Below, piece after piece: positions 1-8,038 of a stretch of 64,000 bases of DNA. Numbering within the stretch: the stretch's first letter is position 1; each line of letters opens with the position of its first letter. Below the pieces are notes generated by a model. That model made no database searches. It was not told where the DNA came from and saw nothing but the letters and a program-made list of their open reading frames with translations. Made by a program: the position numbers and the translations under genes. This DNA is from Microbacterium protaetiae. GTDB taxonomy: Bacteria; Actinomycetota; Actinomycetes; Actinomycetales; Microbacteriaceae. The stretch is taken from assembly GCF_004135285.1 (NCBI RefSeq), contig NZ_CP035494.1, forward strand, positions 2,232,001 through 2,296,000. Reading direction: 5' to 3'.

Positions 1-758
1 ACCTCGATGAGGCGGTCGCGATCGCGAACCCCAAGCCGTTCTTCGGCTACAGCGACAACACCAACCTCCTTAACTGGCTCTGGCAACTCGGCCTTCCTGC
101 CTACTACGGTGGTTCGACTCAGGTTCACCTTGGCCCCGGGCCGAGGATCGATGCCGCGCACCTCGTCGGATTGCGAGCTGCGCTCTTCGATGGAGGAGAG
201 ATTGAGATCACCGAACCTGGCGAGTCCGAGGACTTTGGGCCTGATTGGCTGACACCCGCGGCGCTTGTGGAGTTCGGTCAGCGAGAGGCAACAGAGAGCT
301 GGACCTGGGCTGGCCCGGAACGGATCGCAGAGGGCAGGACTTGGGGCGGCTGCTTCGAGGTCGTGGATCAACTTGCCGTCGCGGGGCGGATGCCGACGTT
401 GGAGTCGCTCCACGGATGCGTCCTGATCCTTGAGTCGAGCGAAGAGGCGCCGCCGGCGGTGCTCATCAAGCGCTGGATACGTGCTCTCGGCGAACGAGGA
501 GTCCTCGGTGTCGTAGAGGCTGTAGTCGTCGCCCGCCCGCCGGTGAGCAGCCATGATGCCGTTCCCAATGCCGAGTCGCGTCGTCGGTTGCGTCAGGAAC
601 AACGTGACGTCATCATCGCTGAAGTGAGCCGGTACAATCCCGACGCGGTCGTGTGTATCGGCCCCCCATTCGGTCACACGCGACCGCAGTGGATCGTTCC
701 TTACGGCGGTACCGTACGACTAGACTCGGCATCGCGACGCCTCACCGCGGCCTACTGA
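1..758 (+). CDS. LD-carboxypeptidase / MccF-like S66 peptidase (5' end cut off by window)
   Basis: The reading frame is open from base 3 to the TGA at 756-758, so the gene begins left of the window. The S66 fold is recognisable. A GYSDNT nucleophile motif (catalytic Ser, about residue 18 of the visible part) is followed by a Glu in a LILESSEE strand and a His in a FGHT motif, which together give the Ser-Glu-His set of LD-carboxypeptidases and microcin C7 immunity peptidases. Family members cut muropeptide tetrapeptides or acylated nucleotide peptides in the cytoplasm. Which substrate applies here cannot be told. An internal ATG at 171 would omit the catalytic Ser and is not the start. The next gene begins three bases after the stop, suggesting co-transcription. 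Confidence 0.85.
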   Translation, partial: LDEAVAIANPKPFFGYSDNTNLLNWLWQLGLPAYYGGSTQVHLGPGPRIDAAHLVGLRAALFDGGEIEITEPGESEDFGPDWLTPAALVEFGQREATESWTWAGPERIAEGRTWGGCFEVVDQLAVAGRMPTLESLHGCVLILESSEEAPPAVLIKRWIRALGERGVLGVVEAVVVARPPVSSHDAVPNAESRRRLRQEQRDVIIAEVSRYNPDAVVCIGPPFGHTRPQWIVPYGGTVRLDSASRRLTAAY

Positions 759-761
759 AAC

Positions 762-1742
762 ATGACGACCGGCAGCGGATCCCCCCGGCGGTACGTCATC
801 GCGGCGATGCTCAACGGGATGGAAGTTGGGACGGAGTTCGATCGCACGCAGTGGCCGGCGCACGTGACCCTCGTGTCGAACTTCACCACTGAGGCGTCTA
901 CCGCCAAGCTCGCAGCGAAGATGCGTCGCGCGCTCGCTCCGGAGCGACCGTTGCAACTCGAGTTCGGTGACACGGCGATGTTCGGCCGTGATCGGGACAT
1001 CCCGGTCAGATTGGTGCGGTCGGAGTCGGCGATAGGGCTGCACGAAGAGCTGATCGCCGAGCTTAGCGTGGACGCGCACATTGTCGCGGACGAACCCGCG
1101 TACTGGCACGCGGGCTATCGACCCCATGTGACGCTCACGCCGGCCCTCGGAGCCGGTGAGGCTCTGCCTCGAGTGTCACGAAACGTCGTCCTCGCCCGCT
1201 TGGACGGTGGTCGAGCGACGATCGTAGCCGCCGTGCGTCTCAGCGCCGGCGACGGGCCAGTGGTGGGCATCGATGTGCGCCGGGCAGACGCTGGCGATGC
1301 TCACGATCTGGCTCAGCTCAAGATCGAATGGGCGCAGGTCGACCCGTCACCGAATCGCCAGGAGGTCGACGAGTTCGCGGATGCTCTGTCGACCTGGATT
1401 GCGGGTCAGGACGACTTGCTCGTGGTGGAAGTGGCCGTTGCCGACGGTCAGATCGTCGGGATGGCGTGGATGGTGCTGTTCGAGCGCGCTCCGGATTTCG
1501 CCGATCGGCAGAGGCTCACGGCCGACATCCAGAGCGTCTATGTGACTCCAGCGCACCGGAATCGCGGAATCGGGCGCCGTCTTGTCGATGCGCTTTGCGA
1601 CGCTGCCGACGCGCGGAGCGTACCTCGGATCCTTGTGACCGCGAGCGCTCGGTCCGTACCTCTCTACGAGCGATCGGGCTTCGAGAGTTCGCCTCTCCTG
1701 CTGCAGCGCCGTGCGGGCCAGGTGGGCTTGGAGAGAGACTGA
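762..1742 (+). CDS. Two-domain fusion: 2H phosphoesterase (2'-5' RNA ligase-like) + GNAT acetyltransferase
   Basis: Residues 1 to about 150 form a 2H phosphoesterase domain with the paired HxTx motifs HVTL at residue 34 and HVTL at residue 122, as in 2'-5' RNA ligase/LigT proteins that act on cyclic phosphodiesters. Residues about 165-310 form a GNAT N-acetyltransferase with the acetyl-CoA loop RNRGIGRRL after a VYVTP strand. The frame runs through both domains with no internal stop. It starts at ATG three bases after the preceding stop and ends directly before the next GTG. The two activities suggest processing or modification of a small nucleotide- or RNA-derived substrate, but that is inference. 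Confidence 0.8.
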   Translation: MTTGSGSPRRYVIAAMLNGMEVGTEFDRTQWPAHVTLVSNFTTEASTAKLAAKMRRALAPERPLQLEFGDTAMFGRDRDIPVRLVRSESAIGLHEELIAELSVDAHIVADEPAYWHAGYRPHVTLTPALGAGEALPRVSRNVVLARLDGGRATIVAAVRLSAGDGPVVGIDVRRADAGDAHDLAQLKIEWAQVDPSPNRQEVDEFADALSTWIAGQDDLLVVEVAVADGQIVGMAWMVLFERAPDFADRQRLTADIQSVYVTPAHRNRGIGRRLVDALCDAADARSVPRILVTASARSVPLYERSGFESSPLLLQRRAGQVGLERD

Positions 1743-1745
1743 ATC

Positions 1746-2054
1746 GTGCCCGACCGACCGGAAATCGTGTGCATCTGTGGTTCGTCGAGATTCGTCGAAA
1801 CGATGCGTTTGGCGAACCGCGAGCTGACTCTCCGTGGCATCATCGTGCTCGCGCCGGGCGAGATGAATGGAACCGTCTCCGAGAGCCAGAGGTCTGTGCT
1901 CGACGCCCTTCACCTGCGCAAGATCGATCTGGCGGATCGGGTTCTCGTCGTCAACCCGGGCGGCTACATCGGTGAGTCGACGAGCAGGGAGATCGCATAT
2001 GCCCGCGCCGCGGGCAAGTTGGTCTCGTTCACCGAGTCCGATGTCCGATGGTGA
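1746..2054 (+). CDS. Nucleoside 2-deoxyribosyltransferase-like / DUF4406-type protein
   Basis: A 102-residue protein beginning with GTG three bases after the previous stop. It has an early CGSSRF loop, a central acidic helix, and a terminal GYIGESTSREIAYA motif. These features are typical of small Rossmann-like proteins related to nucleoside 2-deoxyribosyltransferases, in which the Ser/Glu of the GxxGxSTxxEI segment lies at the nucleotide site. Family members are often of unknown substrate. It probably shares an operon with the two upstream genes. The specific activity is not assigned. Confidence 0.6.
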   Translation: MPDRPEIVCICGSSRFVETMRLANRELTLRGIIVLAPGEMNGTVSESQRSVLDALHLRKIDLADRVLVVNPGGYIGESTSREIAYARAAGKLVSFTESDVRW

Positions 2055-2218
2055 CCCCTTGACGCCGTCCGAAGTTGCCGTGTCCGTCGCTATCCCGGAG
2101 CGTGCTGCGCACTCGTGATCGTCGTGAGCAGGTCGACGAGAATGAGTGAGGGGGCGGCATCGTCGGCCAACAGAGGCCCGGCGACCTACACACTCTCTGT
2201 CAGTGGCTGGACGACCGG

Positions 2219-2260
2219 GGACGCGAGAGCGACCTGCGTGGACGCGAGAGCGACCTGCGA
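2219..2260 (+). repeat. 21-bp perfect tandem duplication ahead of the DUF2975 gene
   Basis: Two adjacent 21-bp units (2219-2239 and 2240-2260) differ only in their last base. In the frame of the downstream gene they encode the heptad GRESDLR twice. That frame is open from 2150, but contains no ATG/GTG/TTG before 2270. Confidence 0.85.
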
Positions 2261-2269
2261 CTCCCGGGC

Positions 2270-2722
2270 GTGATTGCCTGGCTCACGTGGTTGGCGCTCG
2301 GTGGCCTCTTGGTCCTGGTCGTGGTGTCAGTGATAGGGGCGTTCAACAGCGTCGGGTATCTGGCAGAGTTCCTCCCTGTGCTGGCGCCCACGAAGGGGCA
2401 GCTCGCCGTGATCGCGATGGCCTTCGGGGTCTGTGTCTTGGTCATCCTCGTGGCCACCGGCGTGCTCGTCGGCTACACAAGATCCGATCGGATTTTTCGG
2501 CCTGCGACCCTACGGTGGGTCGATGTGCTGGTGGGAGCATTCGTTGTGGGGACGGCGGTGGTCGTTGCGGCGCTCTTCTTCATCCCCGGGCCGCCGCAGC
2601 TGTTCCTGCTCGTCGAAGCCTGCGTGCCGACGGGGATTGCGATCACTCTTGTGCTGCTGGTCATGCGCGCACTCCTGCGTCGCGCTGTCGCGATGCAGGT
2701 CGAGCTCGATGAGGTGGTGTGA
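2270..2722 (+). CDS. DUF2975 membrane protein
   Basis: The 150-residue protein has four hydrophobic segments, a layout typical of DUF2975 proteins. It is followed without a gap by a small Cro/C1-type regulator, the standard partner of this family. I place the start at GTG 2270, the first standard start in a frame open since 2150. There is no good ribosome-binding site there, so a longer product from an unusual start is possible. The function of DUF2975 proteins is unknown. The conserved pairing suggests a membrane sensor or modulator of the HTH partner. Confidence 0.7.
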   Translation: MIAWLTWLALGGLLVLVVVSVIGAFNSVGYLAEFLPVLAPTKGQLAVIAMAFGVCVLVILVATGVLVGYTRSDRIFRPATLRWVDVLVGAFVVGTAVVVAALFFIPGPPQLFLLVEACVPTGIAITLVLLVMRALLRRAVAMQVELDEVV

Positions 2723-2959
2723 ATGTCCGTTCGCATCCACATCGACAGCCTCTTGGTCCAGCGGGGGATGTCAGTCGGTGACTTCGCGGACGCGGTGGGC
2801 ATCACGCCGACAAACATCGCCGTCCTGAAGAACGGGCGTGCGCGTGCGGTCAGGTTCACCACGCTGGACGCGATGTGCCGTGTTCTCCAGTGTCAACCCG
2901 GCGACATCCTCAGCTGGGCCGATGACGAAACGCCCCATGACGGCGCGGCTCCCGGATGA
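2723..2959 (+). CDS. Small XRE-family regulator (YozG-like), DUF2975 partner
   Basis: The ATG directly abuts the stop of the DUF2975 gene. The 78-residue product is almost entirely one helix-turn-helix domain: an LVQRGMSVGDFADAVGI turn, a recognition helix around TPTNIAVLKNGRARAVR, and the CQPGDIL segment typical of YozG-type XRE proteins. In other genomes such proteins are encoded directly after DUF2975 genes. It probably autoregulates the pair. No operator is evident upstream. Confidence 0.8.
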   Translation: MSVRIHIDSLLVQRGMSVGDFADAVGITPTNIAVLKNGRARAVRFTTLDAMCRVLQCQPGDILSWADDETPHDGAAPG

Positions 2960-3053
2960 GGCAAGGCCCGCAAGCGGGCGGCGGTGTCTTCCCTGTTTCT
3001 TCCCGCCGCCACCTGCACTCTGACCAGCCCTTCTTGGGATGGAGAACTCACCC

Positions 3054-3773
3054 TCACTGCGCGTGTGCGACGAAGACCATCAGAGGGTCGTCGTCCTGAA
3101 AAGGCTTGCGGCTCCAATCGCCGTAGACGGCGTCCACGTCGAACCCTGCCGACTCGAGATCGCCCTGAACGGTCATGCGCCCGCGGAACTGCAAGTCGAA
3201 ATCCTCCACCACCGTCTCGCCGGTCTCGGTGAAGAGGTTGAACGCTTGGATGCGAACCGTTCCAGGAGTAGTTTCGTCTGCGAACATCCACTCGACGAGC
3301 GGTCCATGCGCCGTCGCGCGTGTACGCCTCTCAGGAGACGGCCAGTTCTCCCAGGCTCGAGCGAGCGGGTTCCTGGTCTCGAATGCGAGTGTTGCGCCGG
3401 GGCGCATCGCGCGCCGAAGATCGCGGAGAGTGCGAGGCCAGTCGAGCTCTCCGATGTGCTGTGCCACATTGCCGGTCATCACCGCATAGTCGAAGTCGAG
3501 ACGCGGGATGTCACGGCTGTCTCCCTGAATCCACTCGACGCGGTCGGTGCCGGGGCGGGTCCGCGCGAAGGCGAGCATCGCGGCTGAGGGATCCACCCCG
3601 ACGATGCGTCCGGCGTGCGTGAAACTCACCGTCAGCATCCCGGTTCCGCACCCGAGGTCAAGGATCGACGAAGCGGCCGCTTCGTCGGCGAGCGATCGGT
3701 AGAAGTCGTGGTCTGACCCGTCGGGGTTGTCGATGTCGTACAGCTCAACGAGCCGCGAGTCCTCATACGCCAT
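3054..3773 (-). CDS. Class I SAM-dependent methyltransferase
   Basis: The 239-residue protein begins at an ATG (complement of 3771-3773). It carries methyltransferase motif I as LDLGCGTGMLT near residue 40, an acidic VDPSAAML motif II, and a GDSRDIP segment, the usual SAM-binding set. It has no recognisable substrate-binding domain beyond the core, so the acceptor is unknown. It is transcribed toward the DUF2975 pair. The 24-bp gap to the HxlR gene upstream suggests the two may be co-transcribed. Confidence 0.82.
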   Translation of the reverse strand: MAYEDSRLVELYDIDNPDGSDHDFYRSLADEAAASSILDLGCGTGMLTVSFTHAGRIVGVDPSAAMLAFARTRPGTDRVEWIQGDSRDIPRLDFDYAVMTGNVAQHIGELDWPRTLRDLRRAMRPGATLAFETRNPLARAWENWPSPERRTRATAHGPLVEWMFADETTPGTVRIQAFNLFTETGETVVEDFDLQFRGRMTVQGDLESAGFDVDAVYGDWSRKPFQDDDPLMVFVAHAQ

Positions 3774-3797
3774 GTGTCCGACGATATCCGGCGCCGA

Positions 3798-4262
3798 TTA
3801 CTCCGCGGCCCCCGTCCACCGCTCTTCCGGCATGCCCGGGCCAGGTGAGGCTGTGACGGCATCCGGTTGGCCGCCGCACGTGTCGCAGGCGAGTCGGCTG
3901 TGCACTGCACCGTCGCAGTTGCCGTGACGGTAGATGATCGGCGGGCCATCGGGAGCAGCCCAGCGGTCGCCCCAGTCGGTGAGCGCGACGAGGACTCCGC
4001 TGAGATCGCGACCCTTCTCGGTGAGCAGGTACTCCGTATTCGTTGTGGTGTGCGACTTCTCCATGACGTCGGCGGCGACCAGGCCGTCGAGTCGCGAAGT
4101 GAGCACGTTTGTCGCGATGCCGAGGCGCCGTTGGAAGTCCCCGAATCTCGTCACGCCCGCGAAGAGGGCGTTGCGAATGATCAGCAGGGTCCAGCGCTCA
4201 CCGATGACCTCCAGCGATCGAGCGATGGAGCACACCTCGCCGTCGTACGTCCTGCCCAACAT
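3798..4262 (-). CDS. HxlR-family winged-helix regulator
   Basis: The 154-residue protein starts at ATG (complement of 4260-4262). Residues 10-100 match the HxlR domain: CSIARSLEVIGERWTLLIIRNALFAG opens helix one, and the TRFGDFQRRLGIATNVLTSRL segment supplies the recognition helix. A C-terminal tail contains a CDTCGG pair and another Cys, which could bind a metal or sense oxidation. It is divergent from an SRPBCC/hydrolase pair, with palindromes in the 109-bp gap. It probably controls that pair, and perhaps the methyltransferase behind it. Confidence 0.85.
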   Translation of the reverse strand: MLGRTYDGEVCSIARSLEVIGERWTLLIIRNALFAGVTRFGDFQRRLGIATNVLTSRLDGLVAADVMEKSHTTTNTEYLLTEKGRDLSGVLVALTDWGDRWAAPDGPPIIYRHGNCDGAVHSRLACDTCGGQPDAVTASPGPGMPEERWTGAAE

Positions 4263-4321
4263 GAGCCTGATTCTACCTCAGTACTTGCATCACGAAAGGG
4301 TTACGTGCAAGGGTAGTCGAA

Positions 4322-4336
4322 CTTGCGTGACGCAAG
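4322..4336. promoter_or_regulatory. Candidate HxlR operator (15-bp palindrome)
   Basis: CTTGCGT-G-ACGCAAG is a perfect 7+1+7 inverted repeat in the divergent intergenic region, 35 bases before the START-domain gene. A second pair of arms, CTTGCA/TGCAAG (4284-4289 and 4305-4310), shares the CTTGC core. This fits two regulator sites, but the assignment to HxlR is inferred from position only. Confidence 0.5.
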
Positions 4337-4371
4337 CGAATGTCAGAAGCCGACGAGAGGATTGACGAACC

Positions 4372-4839
4372 ATGATGCAAACCGACTTCACCTTCGCCTA
4401 CGATGTGCCGCAGTCGCCCGGCGAAGTATTCAATGCGGTCATCGATGTGCGTGGCTGGTGGTCACAGCGCATCTCAGGCGACACGGATCGACCGGGCGAG
4501 TTCATCTACGAGGTGCCGGGGATCCACCGCACGCACGCGCGGATCACCGAGCTGACGCCGCACAAGAGAGTCGTCTGGCATGTCGTCGAGAACTGGTTCG
4601 CCTCGTCGCCCGAGACCGACGAGTGGGCCGGCAGTGATATCACCTTCGACATCGAGCCGACCGATGACGGATCGCGACTGACCTTCACCCACATCGGCCT
4701 CACGCCGGAGATGGACTGCTACGAGGGCTGCTCGGTGGGCTGGTCGCGACACGCGCTCGAAAGCCTGCGCGCACTCATCACCACGGGAACGGGAACGCCG
4801 ATCACCCCCGCCGATGAGGCCGCGCTGCAGAGCGCGTAG
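4372..4839 (+). CDS. SRPBCC (START/AHSA1-like) domain protein
   Basis: A 155-residue single-domain protein. The opening strand TFAYDVPQSPGEVFNAVIDVRGWWS and later VVWHVVENW and GSRLTFTHIGL strands match activator-of-Hsp90-like SRPBCC proteins, which bind hydrophobic ligands in a helix-grip cavity. It starts at the first ATG of an ATGATG pair, about 11 bases after a GAGAGG ribosome-binding site. It is divergent from an HxlR regulator and six bases ahead of a hydrolase, so probably part of an HxlR-controlled ligand or xenobiotic response operon. The ligand is unknown. Confidence 0.8.
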   Translation: MMQTDFTFAYDVPQSPGEVFNAVIDVRGWWSQRISGDTDRPGEFIYEVPGIHRTHARITELTPHKRVVWHVVENWFASSPETDEWAGSDITFDIEPTDDGSRLTFTHIGLTPEMDCYEGCSVGWSRHALESLRALITTGTGTPITPADEAALQSA

Positions 4840-4845
4840 CCGCAG

Positions 4846-5532
4846 ATGGCAACGTTCATTCTCGTTCCCGGGGCGTGGCACGGCTCCTGGGCCTTCGAAG
4901 CGGTGACGCCGTTGCTCGAGGCAGCAGGTCACACCGTGCACGCCCTCACGTTGACCGGCCTGGGACCCGATCACGACGCCACGACAGCGGCGCGCGCGAA
5001 CCTCGACACGCACGCGGATGACGTCGTCGGGGTCTTGGAGACCGCCGGGATCGCCGAGGCGACCCTCGTGGGTCACAGTTACGGCGGGATGGTGATCTCG
5101 GCCGCCGCGGATCGTGCGGCCGAGCGTGTTTCCCGCCTGGTGTATCTCGATGCATACGTTCCTCGCGACGGCGACTCGTGCTGGTCGTTGACGACCAATG
5201 CCTACCGGCAGTCCTTCATCGACGGTGCGGCAGAGCTGGGCTATGCCGTTCGCCCGCCGTTTCGGGCCACGCGTGGCGGCGAGGCGCGTCGTCGCCCGCA
5301 CCCGCTGGCTTCGCTCGTGCAGCGCATCCGGCTGACCGGCGCCGCCGACGGCATTGCTCGGCGCGATTTCATCTTCTGCTCCGGTTGGCAGGACGAGACT
5401 CCCTTCGCGAGCCTGCGCGCCCGTCTCGGTGCCGACCCGAATTGGCGGGTGCGCGACATCCCGACCGGCCACAACGCGATGCGCGAGGATCCGGATGCCG
5501 TCGCCGAACTGCTGATCGACCGACCACGGTGA
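4846..5532 (+). CDS. Alpha/beta hydrolase (methyl-esterase-like)
   Basis: The 228-residue protein has the pattern of small plant-like esterases (salicylate/jasmonate methyl-esterase clan): an opening FILVPGAWHGSW oxyanion strand, the nucleophile elbow GHSYGG with Ser78, and a late TGHNAM His. Family length is normal. It follows the SRPBCC gene by six bases and ends 135 bases before the next translational start. The substrate is likely a small ester, but cannot be identified from sequence. Confidence 0.8.
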   Translation: MATFILVPGAWHGSWAFEAVTPLLEAAGHTVHALTLTGLGPDHDATTAARANLDTHADDVVGVLETAGIAEATLVGHSYGGMVISAAADRAAERVSRLVYLDAYVPRDGDSCWSLTTNAYRQSFIDGAAELGYAVRPPFRATRGGEARRRPHPLASLVQRIRLTGAADGIARRDFIFCSGWQDETPFASLRARLGADPNWRVRDIPTGHNAMREDPDAVAELLIDRPR

Positions 5533-5629
5533 CGCGACGTGCTCGCGGCGCCAAGTGAGATCGACCCCTGGATGCCTGTCACAGGCGTGACGCTGGGGCG
5601 TCGGCCTGTCATGGGACCCGATCACGATA

Positions 5630-5650
5630 ATCGTTTGTACTGCAAGCGAT
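5630..5650. promoter_or_regulatory. Candidate MarR operator overlapping the MarR-esterase-LysE promoter
   Basis: A 21-bp inverted repeat with arms ATCGTTTGTA and TGCAAGCGAT around a central C (8 of 10 positions pair) lies 17 bases before the MarR start. A -10 box TACAGT (5655-5660) follows, seven bases ahead of the ATG, so the message is probably leaderless. A repressor bound here would block RNA polymerase. Confidence 0.55.
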
Positions 5651-5667
5651 CTGCTACAGTGCCTGTC

Positions 5668-6171
5668 ATGACGGAGACGGAATCGCCGGAAGCGGCGTCG
5701 CCACCAGACAAGCTCTGGGCGTTGGCGACGTGGCTCCTGGGGCACGCCGGAGTGGACGCGCGGCGCTTCGTCGCACAGTCGTTCGGAAACTCGACCGGGC
5801 GCACGGATTTCGCGGTTCTCGCGGGACTTGCCCAGTACGGTGCGATAAATCAGGCAGCCCTCGGTCGCCGTCTCGGGATCAACCTCGGAGACCTGGTCGC
5901 CGTGCTCAATCGGCTCGAGATGCAGGGGGCGATCGTTCGCAAGAAGGACCAGGTGGACCGTCGCCGCAACACCGTCGAGATCACGCCTGCCGGTCGGGTG
6001 ACGTTATCCGCGCTCGAGGCGGCCGCCACCGCGGCGCAGGACGAACTGCTCGAACCGCTCTCGCCGAGTGAACGGCACCAGCTGGTCGCACTGCTGCAGA
6101 GGCTGGTGGAACACCATCGGGACTATCGGCGCGCAGGTGATGGCACCACGCCGGCGGGGGAGCGACCATGA
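5668..6171 (+). CDS. MarR-family transcriptional regulator
   Basis: A 167-residue MarR protein: a dimerisation helix, a winged helix with INQAALGRRLGINLGDLVAVLNRLEMQGAIVRKKD, and the DRRRNTVEITPAGR wing signature. The frame is open back to 5539, but ATG 5668 is chosen because it sits seven bases after a TACAGT -10 box and because the domain begins just after it. A palindrome overlaps the promoter. The gene overlaps the esterase gene by ATGA, so this is an autoregulated operon of regulator, membrane esterase and exporter. Confidence 0.85.
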   Translation: MTETESPEAASPPDKLWALATWLLGHAGVDARRFVAQSFGNSTGRTDFAVLAGLAQYGAINQAALGRRLGINLGDLVAVLNRLEMQGAIVRKKDQVDRRRNTVEITPAGRVTLSALEAAATAAQDELLEPLSPSERHQLVALLQRLVEHHRDYRRAGDGTTPAGERP

Positions 6172-7364
6172 CGTGGCCGGTCGGGTACGTCATCACTGTG
6201 GCGATCGTCGCCTGGTGCACGTTCTTCGCATGCGTGGCACCCCGCCGCCCCAACCTGCTCGCGAAGTCGAGCTGGCTGTTCGGCATGATCGTCAACGAGG
6301 TGCCGTTCCTGGCGATCTACTTCCTGATCGCCTCCACCGCGCTCGCGGCTGCAGAGGGCGATCTGCACTCGCCCGTCGGCCGTGTCGCGGCCGGAATCGC
6401 CGGAGTGGTGCTCGTCGGCCTCGCGGTCGTGGCCTGGCGAGGAGTGCTCAGCGATCGCGCTGTCGAGCAGGCGTTGGAGCGCGGACTGGGAGCCGACTGG
6501 CGAAGCCGGGTGAACGTGACGCTTCGTCGGCACCGGCCTTGGCTGCGCATCCTTCTGATTCCGTTCGTGCGGTCGCGGCCGGATGTGGAGCGAATCAAGG
6601 ACGTCCGTTACGGCGACGCCGGGCGCCGCAACCTGCTGGATATCTACCGCCGACGCAACGCTCCCTCGAACGCACCCGTGCTGATCTACTTCCACGGCGG
6701 TGGCTTCACCACAGGCAAGAAGAGCCATGAGGCCAGGCCGCTTCTGACCCGACTCGCGAGCCGCGGGTGGGTGTGTATCAGCGCCAATTACCGCCTGCGT
6801 CCCGAGGCAGACTTCCCCGATCACCAGATCGACGCGAAGAAGGTCATCGCCTGGGCCCGGGAACACGGGCAGGCCTACGGCATCGACGCGACGAGGGTGT
6901 TCGTATCGGGCAGTTCTGCCGGAGCCAACCTGGCGGGGATGTGCGCCTTCACCCCGAACGACCCTCGCTTTCAACCCGGGTTCGAGAACTCCGACACGAC
7001 AGTCAGCGGGGCGATACTTCTCTACGGGTACTACGGGCACTACTTCGGTGCGGCGCCTGCCGAGCCCGGGTCGGTGCTCCAGCCGCAGGGCTATTTCACC
7101 GGTCGCACGCCGCCTCTGTTCATTGCGCACGGCACGAACGACGGCTGGGGCACAGTGGAGGCGGCCCGGCACGTTGCGGAGCTGGCTCGCGGAGGAGGCG
7201 TCAACACCGTGGTCTACGCCGAACTCCCCGGTGGCCAGCACTCTTTCGACGTGTTCCACTCGCCGAGATTCGAGGCGGTGGTCGACGGTGTCGAGGCCTT
7301 CACGGCGTGGACGCTTGCAGGCCAGACCCGGGGCGTGGCCAGCGACGAGGTTCGCGACCGATGA
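6168..7364 (+). CDS. Membrane-anchored HSL-type carboxylesterase
   Basis: This 398-residue protein has three predicted membrane helices in the first 90 residues, then an alpha/beta hydrolase domain of the hormone-sensitive-lipase type. HGGG (residues 176-179) supplies the oxyanion hole, GSSAG the nucleophile Ser250, HGTND the acidic residue and GGQHSFD the His. Such enzymes hydrolyse short acyl esters. The membrane anchor suggests lipophilic or membrane-derived substrates. It starts inside the MarR stop (ATGA) and ends inside the LysE start (ATGA), so translation is coupled across the operon. Confidence 0.85.
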   Translation: MTWPVGYVITVAIVAWCTFFACVAPRRPNLLAKSSWLFGMIVNEVPFLAIYFLIASTALAAAEGDLHSPVGRVAAGIAGVVLVGLAVVAWRGVLSDRAVEQALERGLGADWRSRVNVTLRRHRPWLRILLIPFVRSRPDVERIKDVRYGDAGRRNLLDIYRRRNAPSNAPVLIYFHGGGFTTGKKSHEARPLLTRLASRGWVCISANYRLRPEADFPDHQIDAKKVIAWAREHGQAYGIDATRVFVSGSSAGANLAGMCAFTPNDPRFQPGFENSDTTVSGAILLYGYYGHYFGAAPAEPGSVLQPQGYFTGRTPPLFIAHGTNDGWGTVEAARHVAELARGGGVNTVVYAELPGGQHSFDVFHSPRFEAVVDGVEAFTAWTLAGQTRGVASDEVRDR

Positions 7365-8002
7365 CGCCAGGAATATCCATCTCTGATGCTGCGGTGTTCT
7401 GCCTCGCGGCCCTCGGCCTGGCGCTGATGCCGGGGCCCAATGTCGTGTTCCTCGTCACGACGTCTCTCACTCGTGGGCCACGGAACGCGTGGCGCTCTGC
7501 GCTGGGGGTCGAGACGGCGACGCTGCTGTTCGCCGCGGCGACGGCGGCGGGACTCGGCGTCGTGATCGCAACCAGCGCCGTGCTGTTTCAGTTGCTGAAG
7601 TGGGTGGGTGTCGGCTATCTGATCTGGCTCGGGATCCGAAGCCTGCACCTGCGCCCCAATGCCGAGGAGCATTCCGCGCCGGCGCAGGTCTCATGGCGTC
7701 GCGCGTACGCGCGAGGGTTTGTGCTCGGAGCGGCGAACCCGAAGGTGATTCTCTTTTTCCTGGCGTTCCTTCCGCAGTTCGTCAACCCGGCGCTCGCCGC
7801 GTGGCCGCAGCTGCTCGTCCTGGGGCTTATGTTCACCGCGATCGGTCTGGTCTGCGACCTGTTCTACTGCCTTGCCGCCGGCGGGGTGAGCCGCCTTGTG
7901 GGCTCTCGCCTCTCGGGGCATCGTGCGCTCCGGCGTGCGCCGGCGCTGGCGTACTTCGGGCTTGCGGCGTGGGCTGCGACTGCTCAGCAGCGGCCGGTGT
8001 GA
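7361..8002 (+). CDS. LysE/RhtB-family exporter
   Basis: A 213-residue membrane protein with about six hydrophobic segments and the family signature ALMPGPNVVFLVTTSLTRGPRNA near the amino end. A second conserved stretch, GANPKVILFFLAFLPQF, is the usual mid-protein LysE motif. The family exports amino acids, homoserine lactones and related small polar compounds. The ATG overlaps the esterase stop by four bases. In this operon it might export an ester-hydrolysis product or the MarR effector. That is inference. Confidence 0.85.
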   Translation: MTPGISISDAAVFCLAALGLALMPGPNVVFLVTTSLTRGPRNAWRSALGVETATLLFAAATAAGLGVVIATSAVLFQLLKWVGVGYLIWLGIRSLHLRPNAEEHSAPAQVSWRRAYARGFVLGAANPKVILFFLAFLPQFVNPALAAWPQLLVLGLMFTAIGLVCDLFYCLAAGGVSRLVGSRLSGHRALRRAPALAYFGLAAWAATAQQRPV

Positions 8003-8038
8003 GCTCTCACGTGTCGATACTGGAACGGAGGAGAATCC

